This document shows, piece by piece, positions 1 to 13,291 of a DNA stretch of 64,000 bases (positions are counted from its first letter, which is position 1; each line of letters begins with the position of its first letter). Under the pieces are notes generated by a model. The model was not told the origin of the DNA and did not search any database. It was given only the letters and a program-made list of their open reading frames with translations. The position numbers and the translations under genes were made by a program. This stretch comes from Pratylenchus scribneri (taxonomy: Eukaryota; Nematoda; Chromadorea; Rhabditida; Pratylenchidae), in NCBI GenBank assembly GCA_030063045.1, contig JAQSEB010000008.1, positions 1,860,001-1,924,000 on the forward strand. The letters are read 5' to 3'.

Positions 1-41
1 AAATTAAAATATTATTTCATATTTAAGAATCTTCCTCAAAT

Positions 42-3000
42 ATGCCAATATTAAATCGGGTCCAAATTATGTATAATGAAGTTGATGATATTGAACTGCA
101 ACAAACACTTGATCTGGACAAAGTTGATGTTTACGACGCGGGGAAACTCGAAGAAGAATTGATTGATCAAGTAAAAATTTCTATTTAGTTTATCTAACAA
201 TTAAATTATCTTTTTAGGCATCGAAAGCCATCCAAGCAACGGAAAATAATCAAAAAGAAGTAAAAGGCAGGAAAAAAATTGCAAGAGTGTTTCAAGAAGC
301 AGACGATTCAGTCAAAAAAGGCGATTTAACTCCATTTGAATTGATGATTAAGAAACAAGAGGAATTGGCAACGATCAGATCGAAAAATAATGCAAAAAAT
401 GGGAAACAAGTTCAAAAATTCATCCATTTTCCTGTAAGACGAAGAATCGAGGTTTTTTGCCAATTTCTTCTCAATAATTATTAATTTTTAGAAAAATTTT
501 AAAACAAATCGGAAGAGAAAGTTTCAAAGTTCTGATGAGGAAGGGGCGAGTGATGATGATGGAAATGGAGAAGATTATCAACTTTCTTCCAATGCATCTT
601 CCAGTTCCAGTGAATATTTTACAGAGAGTGAGGTCGACGATGAACCATCCACTTCGAAAAGTTCAAAAAAGAAATCAATTCGAAGAAAAACATTAAGAAT
701 GACCAAAGATGATGGTGATGAAGAACATTTTGCAGAGCGGATTCGGTATAATTAGTCGAATTATTAATTAATATTTAAATATATTCAGTAATTATGAACA
801 ACAAAATGATAATTTTCACGAATTACGGGATGATTATCGCATTTCAAATTATGTATGGAATAAACTTTACAAGTAAAACAAATTAATTAATTAAATTAAT
901 TCATCAATTTAAAAGATATCAAAAGACAGGCATTCGATGGCTTTATGAATTACACAGTCAATGCGTTGGAGGGTATTTATTTAAATTATTCCATATTATA
1001 AATTCATTTTAATAAATTCAGAATATTGGCAGATGAAATGGGTCTCGGCAAAACCATCCAAATTAGTGCATTTTTACGTTCAATTTCTGAAAGTCAAAAA
1101 CAATCTCGAATTTTCAAGTAAACTTTATAACTAATTAAAAAATAATTTCTCAATAGATTCAAAGGTCTTGGCCCCTCATTGATTGTTTGTCCGGCCACTG
1201 TACTTCATCAATGGGTGCGAGAATTGAATATTTGGTTTCCTCTTTGCAAAGTCGCCGTTCTCCATTCCAGTGGAGCACATTCCGGCTCAAAAAGTGCATT
1301 AATTAACAAAATGGGCGAATATCGAAAGTTTGTTTATTAGAATATTGTTTTAATTGAATAATTTGTCTAGGAATGGCTCAATTCTAATTACATCATATTC
1401 AACTTATATGCTGGAATATAAAAAGATTCTCGATATAAATTGGCATTATGTGGTTTTGGATGAGGGACACAAAATACGAAATCCGGACGCAAAAGTGACC
1501 ATTACAATGAAGGAATTAAGAACTCCGCATCGATTGGTTTGTCATTAAATTAATTGAATTGATTAAATTACATTTTAAGATTTTAAGTGGTTCTCCTCTG
1601 CAAAATAATCTAAAAGAATTATGGTTTATTTTAAAATTAATGATAATAATTTTCAAATAAAATTTAGGTCTCTCATCGATTTTATTTACCCCGGTCTTTT
1701 GGGTTCACTCAAAGTATTTGTTGAAAAATTTTCAATACCAATAACGCAAGGAGGATATGCAAATGCAACAACAATTCAAGTGCGAACCGCCTACAAATGT
1801 GCCTGCGTATTGAGGTGATTTTAGAGGATAAATTTAATTCTTTATTATTTTTAGGGATGCAATTAATCCATATTTGCTTAGAAGAATGAAAAAGGATGTT
1901 CAAATGATGATTCAATTGCCGGAAAAGACTGAACAAGTTAATTAATATTTTCAATTTAAATTTAATTAAATTTATTTAGATTCTTTTTTGCGATATTACC
2001 AATGAACAACGCAAATTTTATGTGGAATTTATTGAATCCAAGGTATGCCAGGAAGCGGCCACCGGATCGCAAATGCCATTTGCTGCATTGATGTATTTGC
2101 GAAAATTGTGCAATCATCCGGATTTGGCCACCGGAGGTCCAAATAAATATGGAGATTTGGACTTAAATGATAAACCTGAGCTGGAATATGGCGCATATCA
2201 ACGCAGTGGGAAAATGATTGTTCTACAAACATTATTGCATTTGTGGTTTGAACAAGGCCAAAAAGTACTCCTATTCTCACAAAGTCGACAAATGTTGACG
2301 ATTATTGAGAAATTCATCATTTTACAAGGGTTAATTTCATTCAAAAATGCAATCAAAATTCATTTATTTTCAGTTATGAATATTTACGGATGGATGGAAC
2401 AACGCCAATTGGTAGAAGACAAGATTTGGTTGCTCGTTTCAATGAAGTAAAATAATTTAATAAATATGGCCATTAAATCCAAATTTTAAGGACAAAAATA
2501 TTTTCATTTTTCTATTGACCACCCGAGTCGGCGGATTGGGTGTGAATTTGACTGGGGCAAATCGAGTGATAATATTCGATCCGGATTGGAATCCTTCAAC
2601 CGATGCCCAAGTAATTTAATTTATGAAATATTCAATTATTTAATTTATTTTGGGCACGTGAAAGGGCATGGCGTATTGGGCAGAATAGGACGGTCACAAT
2701 TTATCGACTTTTGACCAGTGGGACAATTGAGGAAAAAATTTATCAGCGACAAATTTTTAAACATTTTTTGGCCAACCGTGTCCTTGTCAATCCGAAACAG
2801 CAAAGATTCTTCAAAACCAATGATTTGCATGAACTTTTCACATTGGGAGCCTCAAAAAGCGATAAAAAATATGGAACAGAAACGGCAATAATATTCGCTG
2901 AGAGCACATCGAAATCAAAGGGAAAAATGGGAAGAAAAAAATTGTAAAATTATTTTAAAAATAGTAAAAATAATTTAGGAAAAATTGCAGACCTGAACCA

Positions 3001-4304
3001 ACTGGGGAATTTGGTTTGGATAAATCTTTTGAGAAAATGGAAGAGGCAGAAGAAAATGAAGAAATAAATTGTGAATTATATGAAGAGGCAAAAGAAAAAT
3101 TGCGGAAATTAGCAAAGAAATATGCATCGTAAAAAACAAATTAAAATTAAATAAATTATTTAATTTAGAACTTTCAATCAATCTACCGAAATTGGCACGG
3201 AAAAATGCAGCAAGAAAAAGAAAGAAAAAAGAGGGCTTTTTGAGGGTAAATACGCAGTTCCAATGTTAAAAAAGCAAGAAACCAGCAAAAAGGATGAGGA
3301 AGAAGAAAAAGAAAAGAATATAAGAAGCAAAGAACAGGTAAATTTAACAATAATTTACGGAATAAATAATACATTTTAGGATGATTATGTGCTGGGAAAA
3401 TTGCTCAAAAATAAATCAGTCGGTGTCAATTCTGCACTTCAACACGATCAAATTATGAAAAATGGCTCAATTGCTGACATTCAATTGGTTGAGGATGAAG
3501 CAAATGCAGTGGCCAAAAGGGCGGTTGAAGTGCTGAAACGATCGAGGAGGTGTAAATTAAATGTGCAATATTAATTAAATAAAATATTCAGAATTCATAA
3601 AACATTCCTGGAAAATGTGTCCGAATTCAGTTCATTGGCACCAAAAATTACACAAAAAACAATTTTTGGTCAGAAAAGAGCCGTTGAATTTGTTGAAAGG
3701 AGCCAAAAAATTGTTGCTGAAAATGACAAAAGAAATATTGGCGGCGATGAAAATGGTTAAGCGCTAAGACAATAAATGTGGTTTTGAATAATTTAAAAAT
3801 AATATTTTTAGGTAAACAATTCGATGGAAGTGCATTGTTGAAAATGAGGAATAAGGCGGCGGCAAGTGGAGCAGATTTATTACTTTCAATAAAGCAACGG
3901 AAAGAACGACAATTGGATATTGACGCTGAACACAGGAATGGGGAGGAGGAAATTGATGAAATTCAGGTATTTTTTGAATTATTCAAATTATTATTTTTGA
4001 TTTTATTTCAGAATTATCCATCACTTTCGGCCCAGGTTCGTTCGGGTGTTTCCGCATTTGATGATCGATATGAGAGAATGGCCGAGGATATTCGCAGCTT
4101 TTTGGCCATCAACAATGGTCAAGCGAGCACAAATTCAATTTTGGAACATTTCAAAGTAAAACATTGATTGATTTATTGATTAAATTAAATTTAAAGGACA
4201 AAGTGCAAAACCAGGATTCTTTCATTTTTCGATCAACATTGAAACGTTTATGTAAATTGTTGCCGAATTCCCAGTGGATTTTGAAGGAGGAATTTACTGC
4301 TTAA
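42..4304 (+). CDS. csb-1: CSB/ERCC6 (Rad26) SNF2-family ATPase of transcription-coupled repair
   Basis: Nuclear SWI/SNF ATPase that recognises RNA polymerase II stalled at DNA damage and starts transcription-coupled nucleotide excision repair. About 19 exons separated by roughly 45-60-bp introns. Helicase motifs appear in order: DEMGLGKT (Walker A, near 1030), [11 protein letters not shown] (motif II, near 1460), LSGSPLQNN (near 1590), [16 protein letters not shown] (near 2265), and [16 protein letters not shown] then [10 protein letters not shown] (motifs V-VI, 2520-2690). The motif II surroundings and the stretch [19 protein letters not shown] are diagnostic of CSB rather than other SNF2 proteins. 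The N-terminus is acidic/serine-rich. The last exons (4010-4304, ending WILKEEFTA) resemble the C-terminal winged-helix region of CSB. I take the start at 42 because the frame opens there, but an exon left of the window cannot be excluded. RRP12 follows in the same direction. Confidence 0.93.
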
Positions 4305-4490
4305 AATCCCAAATAAGCATCAAATATTAACAAAACGACCGTCATTAATTTCTTTTTTTTACCTTATTAAATTGTATAAATCATTTATTAATAATTTTGA
4401 TTAAATTTATTGATTTTTCACTTAATTTAAATACTTTTTTTATTTAATTATTAATTTATTTTTTAATCCTATTAATTGATTTAAAGAAGT

Positions 4491-7241
4491 GATGAAATTG
4501 CGAATGCGTGTTAAAGGCTCCTCAAAGGGCACAAAACTAGTTGGCGGAAGGTTAATCATTGATCAATTATATTATAAATAATTCTCAAACTTTTATTCAG
4601 TTCATCGAGCAATCCAAAATCGATGAAGCATCGAAGCGCGGCCAGGGCCCAACGAATTGCAAATATTTATCCATTGATAGCCGTCGATGAACGAATGGAG
4701 GGAGAGGGAGGAGGACAAAAGCAACAATTGGAAAAGGCCATTGTGCTTCCATTGGTTTGTGGAAATTAATCAAAATAAATTCATTTGAATGAATTTAAGG
4801 ATGAAATGAGTTTGAATGGGAAAAAAGATGGACAGCAAAATACTCAGCAGACGGAAAAACAAAAGCAAAAATTGCCAAAGCGGGAAACAGAAGAATCGGC
4901 AAATTTGTTGAAACAACTCACTTCGGTTTATTTTATTACTGCAAATTAATTTATGATATTTTCCAATTTTAGGCGGATATTTCACTCGAAAATAAACAAA
5001 AATTGCTGAAAAAGGAACATCAACTTTGGCAAATATTACCCTCACATTTGGCCACATCCCCCCATGATTTTCAAAAGACAATGCCAATTTTAGCACCAAT
5101 TTTGGGTTTTTATTCCAATTTATATTTATTCATATTTGCCAATTTAGGCGCTGCCCTGAATGAACGACCCGATTTACGGTTGACTGCATTGGCCTCAATT
5201 CGTGCGGCACTCCAAATGGACAAATCAATGAATATTATGGCACAATTTGCAAAGAATTTCCTCCCAATTTTATTCTCAATTTACACAAATGATGGAATCG
5301 ATCAAGAAGAAATTGACCGGAAAATTGACCCAAAGGCGGTGCACCTTTCCACCTTGGAAACATTGCGTCTTTATATGCAGCATATTCCAAAAGACCTTTT
5401 AAAGCAATATATTTCGGTGGCATTGAAAAAATTGGCCGGTCCGAATGTTCCAAAAGGACAAATTTCGGATAAAAATGTTTGCAAAATAATAAAATTAAAT
5501 AATTTTTAAATTTAATATTTTTAGCTTTCATTGGCGGATATTCTCATTTCAATGTGCATTTCAGCTGATGGTCAATATTTACAATCCATTTTTAATTGTT
5601 TGGAACATTGGTTCGATTCAAATGATGGCCGAATGAAGAAAAAGGCATTCAGGTTTAATTAATTGAATATTCTTTTATTTTCCAATTCAATTTTAGACTT
5701 ATGGCCCAAGTTTATCAACGAATTGGCGAGGATGAATTGAAGGAATTTTTTGACTGGAATCGGCCATTTCTGCACAAATTAATTGGACAAGGCATTGAAA
5801 AACTCAACAAATCCTCATTCCAATGGCGAATTGCAATTTATAGAAATGTTGGTCTAAATTTAATTAATTTTTAAAATAATTTATTCTTCAGGTTTTGAAT
5901 TCATTCAAAAATTTCGATGAATGTTTTCAATTTTGCTCAAAAATTTATAACGAAATCATCGCATTTTTGGACCCATTAAATAGCAGTCCAACCAGGCAAC
6001 AAAGTGCAAATTGTTTATTGGAAATGAGTGAAAAACTTCATCAATTATGGTCAAATGAAAGGTTAGCCAAAAATATTAAATTGTTAAATTGAAATAAATT
6101 TATTTTTAGTGAGGATTCAACAAATCCATTGGATTGGATGTTTGCTGAATTATTCAAAATAATTCCATCACAAATTGACGAAAGCAATGACCAATTTCAA
6201 TGCGCATTAATTGCTTTGAATTTTTTGGCACAAAAACAACTTAAAAATGTGAATGCTGCCCTAATTTCCCAATTAATTGGACATTCAACTGTAATATTGC
6301 AACAAATTTCAAATCCAAAATGTAGAGTCCTTGCAATTCGTCTTGTCCGAACAATTTGCCAAAAAATGCCAGCATTCATGTTCGACCAATATAAGGTAAA
6401 AATGAATATTTAAATTAAATATAAAAAACAATAATTTTTAGGAAATAATAATGAAAGCAATTTTCAATCAATCCACAAAAAATCCAACCGTGCGAATTCG
6501 AAAATCCAACGCACTTTTGCTGAATTTACTCCTTAACCGACTTGGGCTGGAGGAATTGTTGAAATTCATTGAGATTGGCGAAAATTGCAATGAAAAACAA
6601 ATTTGGGCAAAAATGTTGAAAAATTTGGAGAAAATGCGGCGACGAAGGGAAAGAAGAAAGGAAGGAGGAAGCCAACAAATTGAAGGACGAAGCAATGTTG
6701 GAGGGGGAACACCGTCCATGGTTTCCGGTACCACAACGACCGCATTGTCCAGTTTAATCAGTTTGGGCGCAAAAACGGCGAATGCCGATTCAATTTTCGA
6801 CATTTTGGGTGAAGAAAGCAGCGATGAAGAAGAGGAAAAGGCAGCAGGAATGGAACAGGTAAATATTTCACATTTATTTGAAATTTTATACAATTTTTAA
6901 AGAAAAAACGACGAATGAAGGGGAATAAACTTTCGGTGGTCATTGAAGAGAAAGGAGATGAAGAAGAGGATGAGGATGACCCATTGGATTTAATGGATCG
7001 AAAGGCACTGGAAAGCAAAGTTTCATTGGTGAAAAATTTAGACCGAAAAGAAGAAATGAAGAAAAGGAAAATTGATGGAGAATTTCGAATGAACAAAGAG
7101 GGAAAATTATTGATTGAAAATTTGGACAAAATTGATGAGAAGAATGGAGGAAAAAAGCCCAAAAAACGGAGAAGACGACGAATTGAGGACGATGAGGAGG
7201 AGGAAGAAGAAAAGAATGGAGGAGAAGAAGAAGAAGAATGA
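4491..7241 (+). CDS. RRP12: RRP12-like ribosome biogenesis HEAT-repeat protein, apparently short in the middle
   Basis: Nucleolar HEAT-repeat protein for maturation and export of pre-ribosomal subunits. The first exon (MKLRMRVKGSSKGTK) and second exon (SSNPKSMKHRSAARAQR) match the basic RRP12 N-terminus. From about 4970 the NUC173-type region is clear: HQLWQILPSHLATSP, LNERPDLRLTA and AQFAKNFLPILFSIY align with human RRP12 from memory. The C-terminus has the conserved DDPLDLMDRKALESKV block and ends in a basic then poly-Glu tail. Between exon 2 and the HQLWQ exon there is room for only about 60 residues, whereas the family has several hundred there, so the protein would be about 800 instead of about 1300 residues. 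The gene starts 187 bp after csb-1, with acceptor-like TTTAAAG 4 bp before the ATG, which suggests a trans-spliced second gene of an operon. Confidence 0.85.
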
Positions 7242-7528
7242 ATGAATTGATTTAATAAATGATTGGATTGATGATTATTCATTTATTTTTTTATTGTTAT
7301 TGTTGTTGATTTCATTTTTATGAATCATCGAATATATTAAATTTGAAGCAGCTATTCCGGACGAATAATTTTGAATCAATTTAATCAAGACTGATCAACA
7401 AAATGTTGTGCAGTTTCCCCCAATTAGCCGACCGGCTGAATAAATTCATTTTTCTCCCTTTCCATTTACGACCATAAAAATCAATTTTTATTTTTATGCT
7501 TCTTTTTTATAGTTCTTAAGAAGGAATT

Positions 7529-7692
7529 GAATGAATAAATAGCATGGTTTTTTTGCCGAGGGGAATAGCGGGGCGGCCGATTACGGAGGGAATTAGTCGA
7601 GAATCGAGATGGGAAAAATTCTTTTAAATGCTATATTTGAGTAACCATTTTCCCTTTTTCCATTTTTGCTGAACAACAAAAAAAAATGATGG
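7529..7692. repeat. Left copy of a diverged direct repeat flanking minisatellite 1
   Basis: This stretch and 8086-8275 share several blocks in the same order and orientation: GGGGAATAGCGGGGCGG, GTCGAGAATCGAGATG, AAAAATTCTTTT, and TTTTGCTGAACAACAAAAAA (TTTTGGTGAACAACAAAAAA in the right copy). The minisatellite lies exactly between the two copies. No coding potential is seen in either. Confidence 0.8.
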
Positions 7693-7694
7693 AG

Positions 7695-8075
7695 TGTAAT
7701 TGTGATTTGTAATTGTAATTTCTAAGTTGTAATTGCGATTGTAATTGTAATTCTAAGTTGTAATTGCGATTGTAATTGTAAATTCTAAGTTGTAATTGCG
7801 ATTGTAATTGTAATTCTAAGTTGTAATTGCGATTGTAATTGTAAATTCTAAGTTGTAATTGCGATTGTAATTGTAATTCTAAGTTGTAATTGCGATTGTA
7901 ATTGTAATTCTAAGTTGTAATTGCGATTGTAATTGTAAATTCTAAGTTGTAATTGCGATTGTAATTGTAAATTCTAAGTTGTAATTGCGATTGTAATTGT
8001 AAATTCTAAGTTGTAATTGCGATTGTAATTGTAAATTCTAAGTTGTAATTGCGATTGTAATTTTAAATTCTATTC
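7695..8075. repeat. Minisatellite 1, about 12 units of 31-32 bp
   Basis: Tandem units made of the hexamer GTAATT, then GCGATT, then GTAATT once or twice, ending in GTAAATTCTAAGTT or GTAATTCTAAGTT. Units are nearly identical and differ mainly by one A (31 versus 32 bp). Array 22934-24144 uses the same unit in the same orientation. No protein-coding content. Confidence 0.97.
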
Positions 8076-8085
8076 TAATTTGCAT

Positions 8086-8275
8086 TTATGAATAATATGT
8101 TTTTATTTGCTGAGGATGAGGGGGGAATAGCGGGGCGGGACGAATGCGACTGGGGGGAATTGGTCGAGAATCGAGATGATGAAAAAAATTCTTCTTTTGG
8201 CTGGTAAAGTTGAGGTTTTCTTCAATGCATTTCTTCTCTTTTACCATTTTTGGTGAACAACAAAAAATGAGGGAG
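8086..8275. repeat. Right copy of the direct repeat flanking minisatellite 1
   Basis: Partner of 7529-7692, diverged by substitutions and small insertions. It is followed by non-coding sequence with a 16-base C run at 8372-8387. Nothing coding is supported between here and the calpain gene. Confidence 0.8.
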
Positions 8276-8371
8276 GAGAGGAGAAGGATGCGCAACGGAG
8301 GAAGGAGGAATGCACAAAACTTTGTCCCCCTCCGCCAATCTCAACTAAATGGGCCAAAACCGCATCGACCA

Positions 8372-8387
8372 CCCCCCCCCCCCCCCC
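8372..8387. repeat. C16 homopolymer
   Basis: Sixteen consecutive C. First of a set of long G/C runs (8372, 9944, 10013, 13028, 13933, 15247) confined to 8.3-15.3 kb. Confidence 0.95.
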
Positions 8388-9010
8388 TCCCACCAAACAT
8401 TTCTACAGCCTCTTTTATTCCTTTCTTTTCCGACTCCATTTCAAGTTACTAGACAAAATTGTTCGTTAAGACTTAAGAGGCCAATTCCATCGCTCCTTCG
8501 ATATGGGAAATAAAAATTTCGACCGCAATCACGTTTTTAGTCGGCGAAAAGAAAAATATGGAAATTTGCGAATTTTATGCGAATTTTCCATCACAAGATC
8601 AGTGATTGGAAGGAAGATTATTATTATGCAAAACCGTTTCCAATTTATTTTTCCAATTTAACCCAATTGATTCCCTTCCATTTGCCCCAAGCACAATTCA
8701 TTTTATTTGACAATTTTGTATACAAAAAGAAATGAACCATTTTTGCCGAATTCACTAGCTGAATGGAATGAATCACCTCATCCGGCCAACTTGCCCTTCA
8801 TTTTTCACATATAAATTCCCGAAAAATCAACCTTCTCCAATCCAACATTTTCCCGAAATTCATTTCAAAAGGGTCCAATGACCGGAAAAAATAAGGCGGC
8901 TGGATACTCCTCTGCCAATAGGGAAATATGCCATCCATAATATCCTTTTGAATTTATTCACACTTTTTCCTAAACCATAAGACCCTGTTATTTCATTGTT
9001 CAGTACAAAA

Positions 9011-12000
9011 ATGCATCTCCCTCCTCTGTTGGAGTGGATTCTGTCATCAAAGCAAGACTGCATCGTTGTCCTCCCTTCATCCAATTCCCCAATTGACCCT
9101 CAACATCCATCCACTTCTTCAACTTCCACTCCGGCTTCCGCCGCCTCCTCTGTCGCCAGCATTTCCGCCTCGCGCACTTCAAAGGCCTACCGTCATTTGA
9201 AAAGAGATTGCCTGAGGCGTGGCCAACTTTTTGTGGACACCGACTTTCCCCCAACCAACGAATCATTGTTTCTCGACGAAAAAAGCTGGAATGGGGCCGA
9301 CCTTGAAATTGAATGGAAACGGCCGGGGGTCGGTTAAATATTTTTGAGGGAAATAATTTAAATTATGCAGGAAATTGTGGACAATCCAAAATTGTTCGTT
9401 GAGGGAGCAAGTCCATTTGATGTGACCCAGGGAATTCTCGGCAATTGCTGGTCAATTTTATTCACAATTTCCCATTTCATTCCATCATTTAGGTTCGTTT
9501 CCGCCTGTTCTGCCCTCACCCATAATGAGGCTTTACTCCAAAAGGTCCATTCATTTCAATTAAATCCTCGAAATATATTAATTAATTCATTTTCCATCCA
9601 TACCGTAAAATAACTAAAAGTAGAAGGTGGGCTTCCATTAGAGAAAAGAATGTAATTCTTCCATTCCCAACCATAATTCTGGCCTCATTCTATATAATAA
9701 TTGTCCATCCATTTATTCATTTCAGGTCATCCCTGATCCACAAGGCCAAGAATGGGCCGAAGGCAATTCCTATGCCGGAATATTCCAATTTTGTTTTTGG
9801 CGTTTTGGCCGTTGGGTGGACGTTTTAATTGATGATTTGCTGCCTTGTAAAGATGGCAAATTATTATTTGCACGTTCAAAAACGCCCAATGAATTTTGGA
9901 GCGCATTGCTGGAAAAAGCATTCGCCAAGTGCGTTTTTGGGTTGGGGGGGGGGGGGGGATGTTGATTTGGAATGGAAGTGGAATTGAATTAATTGATGAC
10001 GTAGATTGAGGTGGGGGGGGGGGGGGGGGGGAGAATGTATTTGACAATTTGTGTGGGGACGAGACCAACAATTTATTTATTGGATGGAGGAAATGAACTT
10101 TTGGGCGAATAGAGGAATTATTTATTTTTGGTGGATCATGTTTTGCACAATTCTGCAGCATTTTTGACGAATAATGCGGATGGAATTGGGGGAAGGGGTA
10201 CCAAAAATAGAACAAATTGAGGGAAAAATAGGAATTAATAAATATTTGACAGACTCTACGGATGCTATGAAAATTTGGTGGGCGGCCAATTGGCCGATGC
10301 CCTGCAGGATGTTTCTGGTGGGGTGGCCGAAAGTTTGAATGTACGGAAATTCCTGAATCAACAAATAAATGGGAATGGGCAAGGGGCATTATTGCCAAAT
10401 GGAACGCCAAAAATGGGCGGCCGCAAATTTGGCCATTTTCCGCCCTCCCCTCAAATGCCATCCGAAATCCAAGGGACTCGTCGCCTTTTCTATATTCTCA
10501 AACATGCATTCGACCGTGAGGCACTGATTGTGGCCGCAATTGCGGCAAAAAAGGAAGAAGTGGAAAAAAGTTTGGACTGTGGCCTAGTTTTGGGGCATGC
10601 TTATGCGATAACGGCGATTCGGTTGGATTAAATTTGATTTCAAAAATATATTATGATTAGATACATTGAATTGGATGCTGGAATGGCCAGGGAAATGCCC
10701 GACCGAGGGTCGAGGCCATTGACCAAAAGGCAGGCAATGTGAGGAACAAAATGAATTGGCCAAACAATTAAAATGTATTAAATTTGAAGGGTTCGACTCC
10801 AAAATCCATGGGGCGAAAAGGAATGGAATGGGCCATGGTCGGATGGATCGGATGAATGGGAACAGGTGACCGAAATGCAGAAAAGAAGGCTGGGAATTAC
10901 GGTGGACGAGGATGGCGAATTTTGGGTGGGAAAATGAAGAAAATTGGATAATTAAATAATATTTTTGGTAGATGCCATGGGATGAATTTGTGCATTATTT
11001 TACGGATATTAGTGTTTGCCAATTGTTGAACACGGATTCGGTTGACCCTGGCCTAAAAAGGCGAATGAGCATCAAAGCGAGTCGACGGTCGAATGCCACA
11101 ATTGGAATGCCGGACAAACAATTTGGGGAATGGGTAATGGAAGTGGATTAAGGGGGATTAATCCAATTATATCCATTTTAGACATTCTTTGGCCGGTGGA
11201 CTTCAAATGGGGTCAAAAGTGGGGCACCGAAGGATAGGGCCGGTGGTTGCCTGAATTTTCCGGCCACTTTTTGCTTCAATCCACAATTCATTTTTGACAT
11301 TCCCGAAAATGGGAAAGGACCGGCCGAAGTGATGTTCGCATTGAGCCAAAAGGATGAATTCGTTGGGAAGGACGGGAAAAAATCAAAGCAAAGGCAACCT
11401 TATTTGGTGGTTGGCCTTCATTTGATGAAAGTGGAGGCAAATCGAAGGCACCGAATCCATCAAGTTCCCTCCAAATTTGTTGGCCAATCTAAATTTATTC
11501 CCAACAAAAAGGCAATCAATCCGGTGGCCACATCCGAATACAGTTGTGGCCGTTCTGTTTATTTGCATTTGGCCGAATTGCCCCCGGGCCGATATTTACT
11601 GATTCCATCGACATTTGCCCCCAGGGAGGAGGCCGAATTTATGCTTCGAATTTATTCATCAAATCCAAAATTGAATCCAATTGAATTGGCCGATGATATT
11701 CCAATCAATGGTCAATCGATTCATTATTTTTGACACAAAATCAATTATTTAGGCCTCGCAAAATGTGGCATTCGGGCGCATTGTGTCATTCGATTGAGAA
11801 TTATTGATGCCAAAATTGAAAAAATATTGGAAAAAGGCAAATAAAAATGAATATTCCTTTTGGCAAAAATTGATGGAAACATTGAATCCACTCAATAATA
11901 TTCAGAATTAAATTCAATTAATTTGCAGATGAATGGGAGGAATCCAATTTATTTTGCCGTCTAATTTCCAACGGAGAAAGAGTCCAAACAATGGGAATGC

Positions 12001-12319
12001 CATTCGAAAATGACCATTCCACTGTCATTTTCAATGAATCTTTTCTATTCCACGGGTTAACTTTCTTTCCGTTCTCCCCAAAACTATTCAAAATTTCAGC
12101 AATAATTCCAGTCAAAAATTCCGAATTGAATTGAGGCAAAGGCGGCGGCCATTTCGGCGACGAAATCAATGTTTGGGAAGGGCCGAATTGAGGATAATTT
12201 GCGACCAAAATGATTGCATAAATAGCCAAATTGAATTGAGAAGAATTGGCCAAAAGGATGGAATTGTGGGCAAATTAGGCATTCAAATTTGTTCATATGA
12301 TGATCCACTTTACATTTAA
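9011..12319 (+). CDS. tra-3: Calpain-5/TRA-3 type cysteine protease with C-terminal C2 domain
   Basis: Calcium-regulated cytosolic cysteine protease; in C. elegans TRA-3 acts in sex determination. The catalytic triad is present: Cys in QGILGNCW (9438-9450), His in GHAYAIT (10594), Asn in [15 protein letters not shown] (10800-10845). GNCW rather than GDCW, together with the architecture, is typical of calpain-5. Domain III follows (11180-11720), then a C2 domain with [20 protein letters not shown] and [11 protein letters not shown], ending at 12319. There is no EF-hand domain, as expected for this class. The N-terminus has an extra Ser/Pro/Ala-rich stretch of about 50 residues before [15 protein letters not shown]. 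The intron after EKILEK (11837-11928) has no usable GT and is read as GC-AG (AAAAAG/GCAAAT). Another intron (9931 to about 10252) holds two poly-G runs. The start is the first ATG after an acceptor-like TTGTTCAG. Confidence 0.9.
9944..10031. repeat. Two poly-G runs (G15 and G19) inside a calpain intron
   Basis: G15 at 9944-9958 and G19 at 10013-10031, both on the coding strand, within the intron between the LLEKAFAK exon and the LYGCYENL exon. Confidence 0.95.
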
Positions 12320-13291
12320 TCAATCAATCAATCAATTTTATTGTTTTTTTATTGTAAACAAAAATGAATAAATAAATAAATAAATAAATTAATTAAATGA
12401 TTATTATTTTTGAATGGATTGTGCCCTCAAAAAAGTGAATGGGCAAAATAAATAATGGACTAGAAAATGAGGGCGCAAAAAATGCCGAATATTCCATAAA
12501 TGAAGATTGAATGTGGTGGACAATTCACATTTGATGATTTACCCGTAAAATTGGGGGAAAAGGAGGCACAAATGGATGAATGTGAAGATCATTTTTTTGG
12601 TTGGGGCAAATCAAAGCAAAATTGGGCAAAATTGAAATTGAAAAGCCATTTTTGGTTTGGTTTAGACGGTTGGCGAGAAAACCCTGAAAAAAAATGATGG
12701 ATTAAATTATTGGCAAAAAATAAGGGATAATTTTATTTAATTTATTCCTTTGATTGATGCCAGCGGCATAAATAATGAAAAGGGAAAAGGCACATTTATT
12801 AAATGGGCCAATCCCCTTCTTCCCCTTCCATTTCCATCCCCCCTTTCAATTGAATGAATTGAACACCCGAATGATTTTATTCATTAAAAAAAGAGCATTT
12901 TAAAATTCAATTTTCTATTCGAATAAAATAATGCGCAACAAAATTGGATTTGGAGAATTGGCACAAAAATGAATAGGAATTTAGGGGGAATACCCTTGGA
13001 TAAGTATTAAAATTAAAATGAATGAATGGGGGGGGGGGGGGGGGATTATTGGAAGAAGGGGCATTTTACATTTATTTAAAAGCTAGGATAGAATGGATTA
13101 AATTGGTGGAGGACAAAAATGTTTTGAATAAATCTGCGAATGAATTGGCCGATAAAAAACATTTTTGAATGGGCAAAAAAAAGAAGGAAAAATAGGCGAT
13201 TGGAAAAAATAGAAGGACAAGAAATGGGCAAAATTGGGTGGAGAGAAGGTTAAGTGCCAAAAAAGGAAAGGGGGGACTTGGATTGGGCCAT
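12320..13291. other. Intergenic, no gene seen
   Basis: Convergent gap between the calpain gene and the minus-strand membrane-protein gene. It holds short AAAT/TCAA simple repeats near 12320-12400 and a G17 run at 13028-13044. Open frames here are short and lack splice-site support. Confidence 0.6.
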
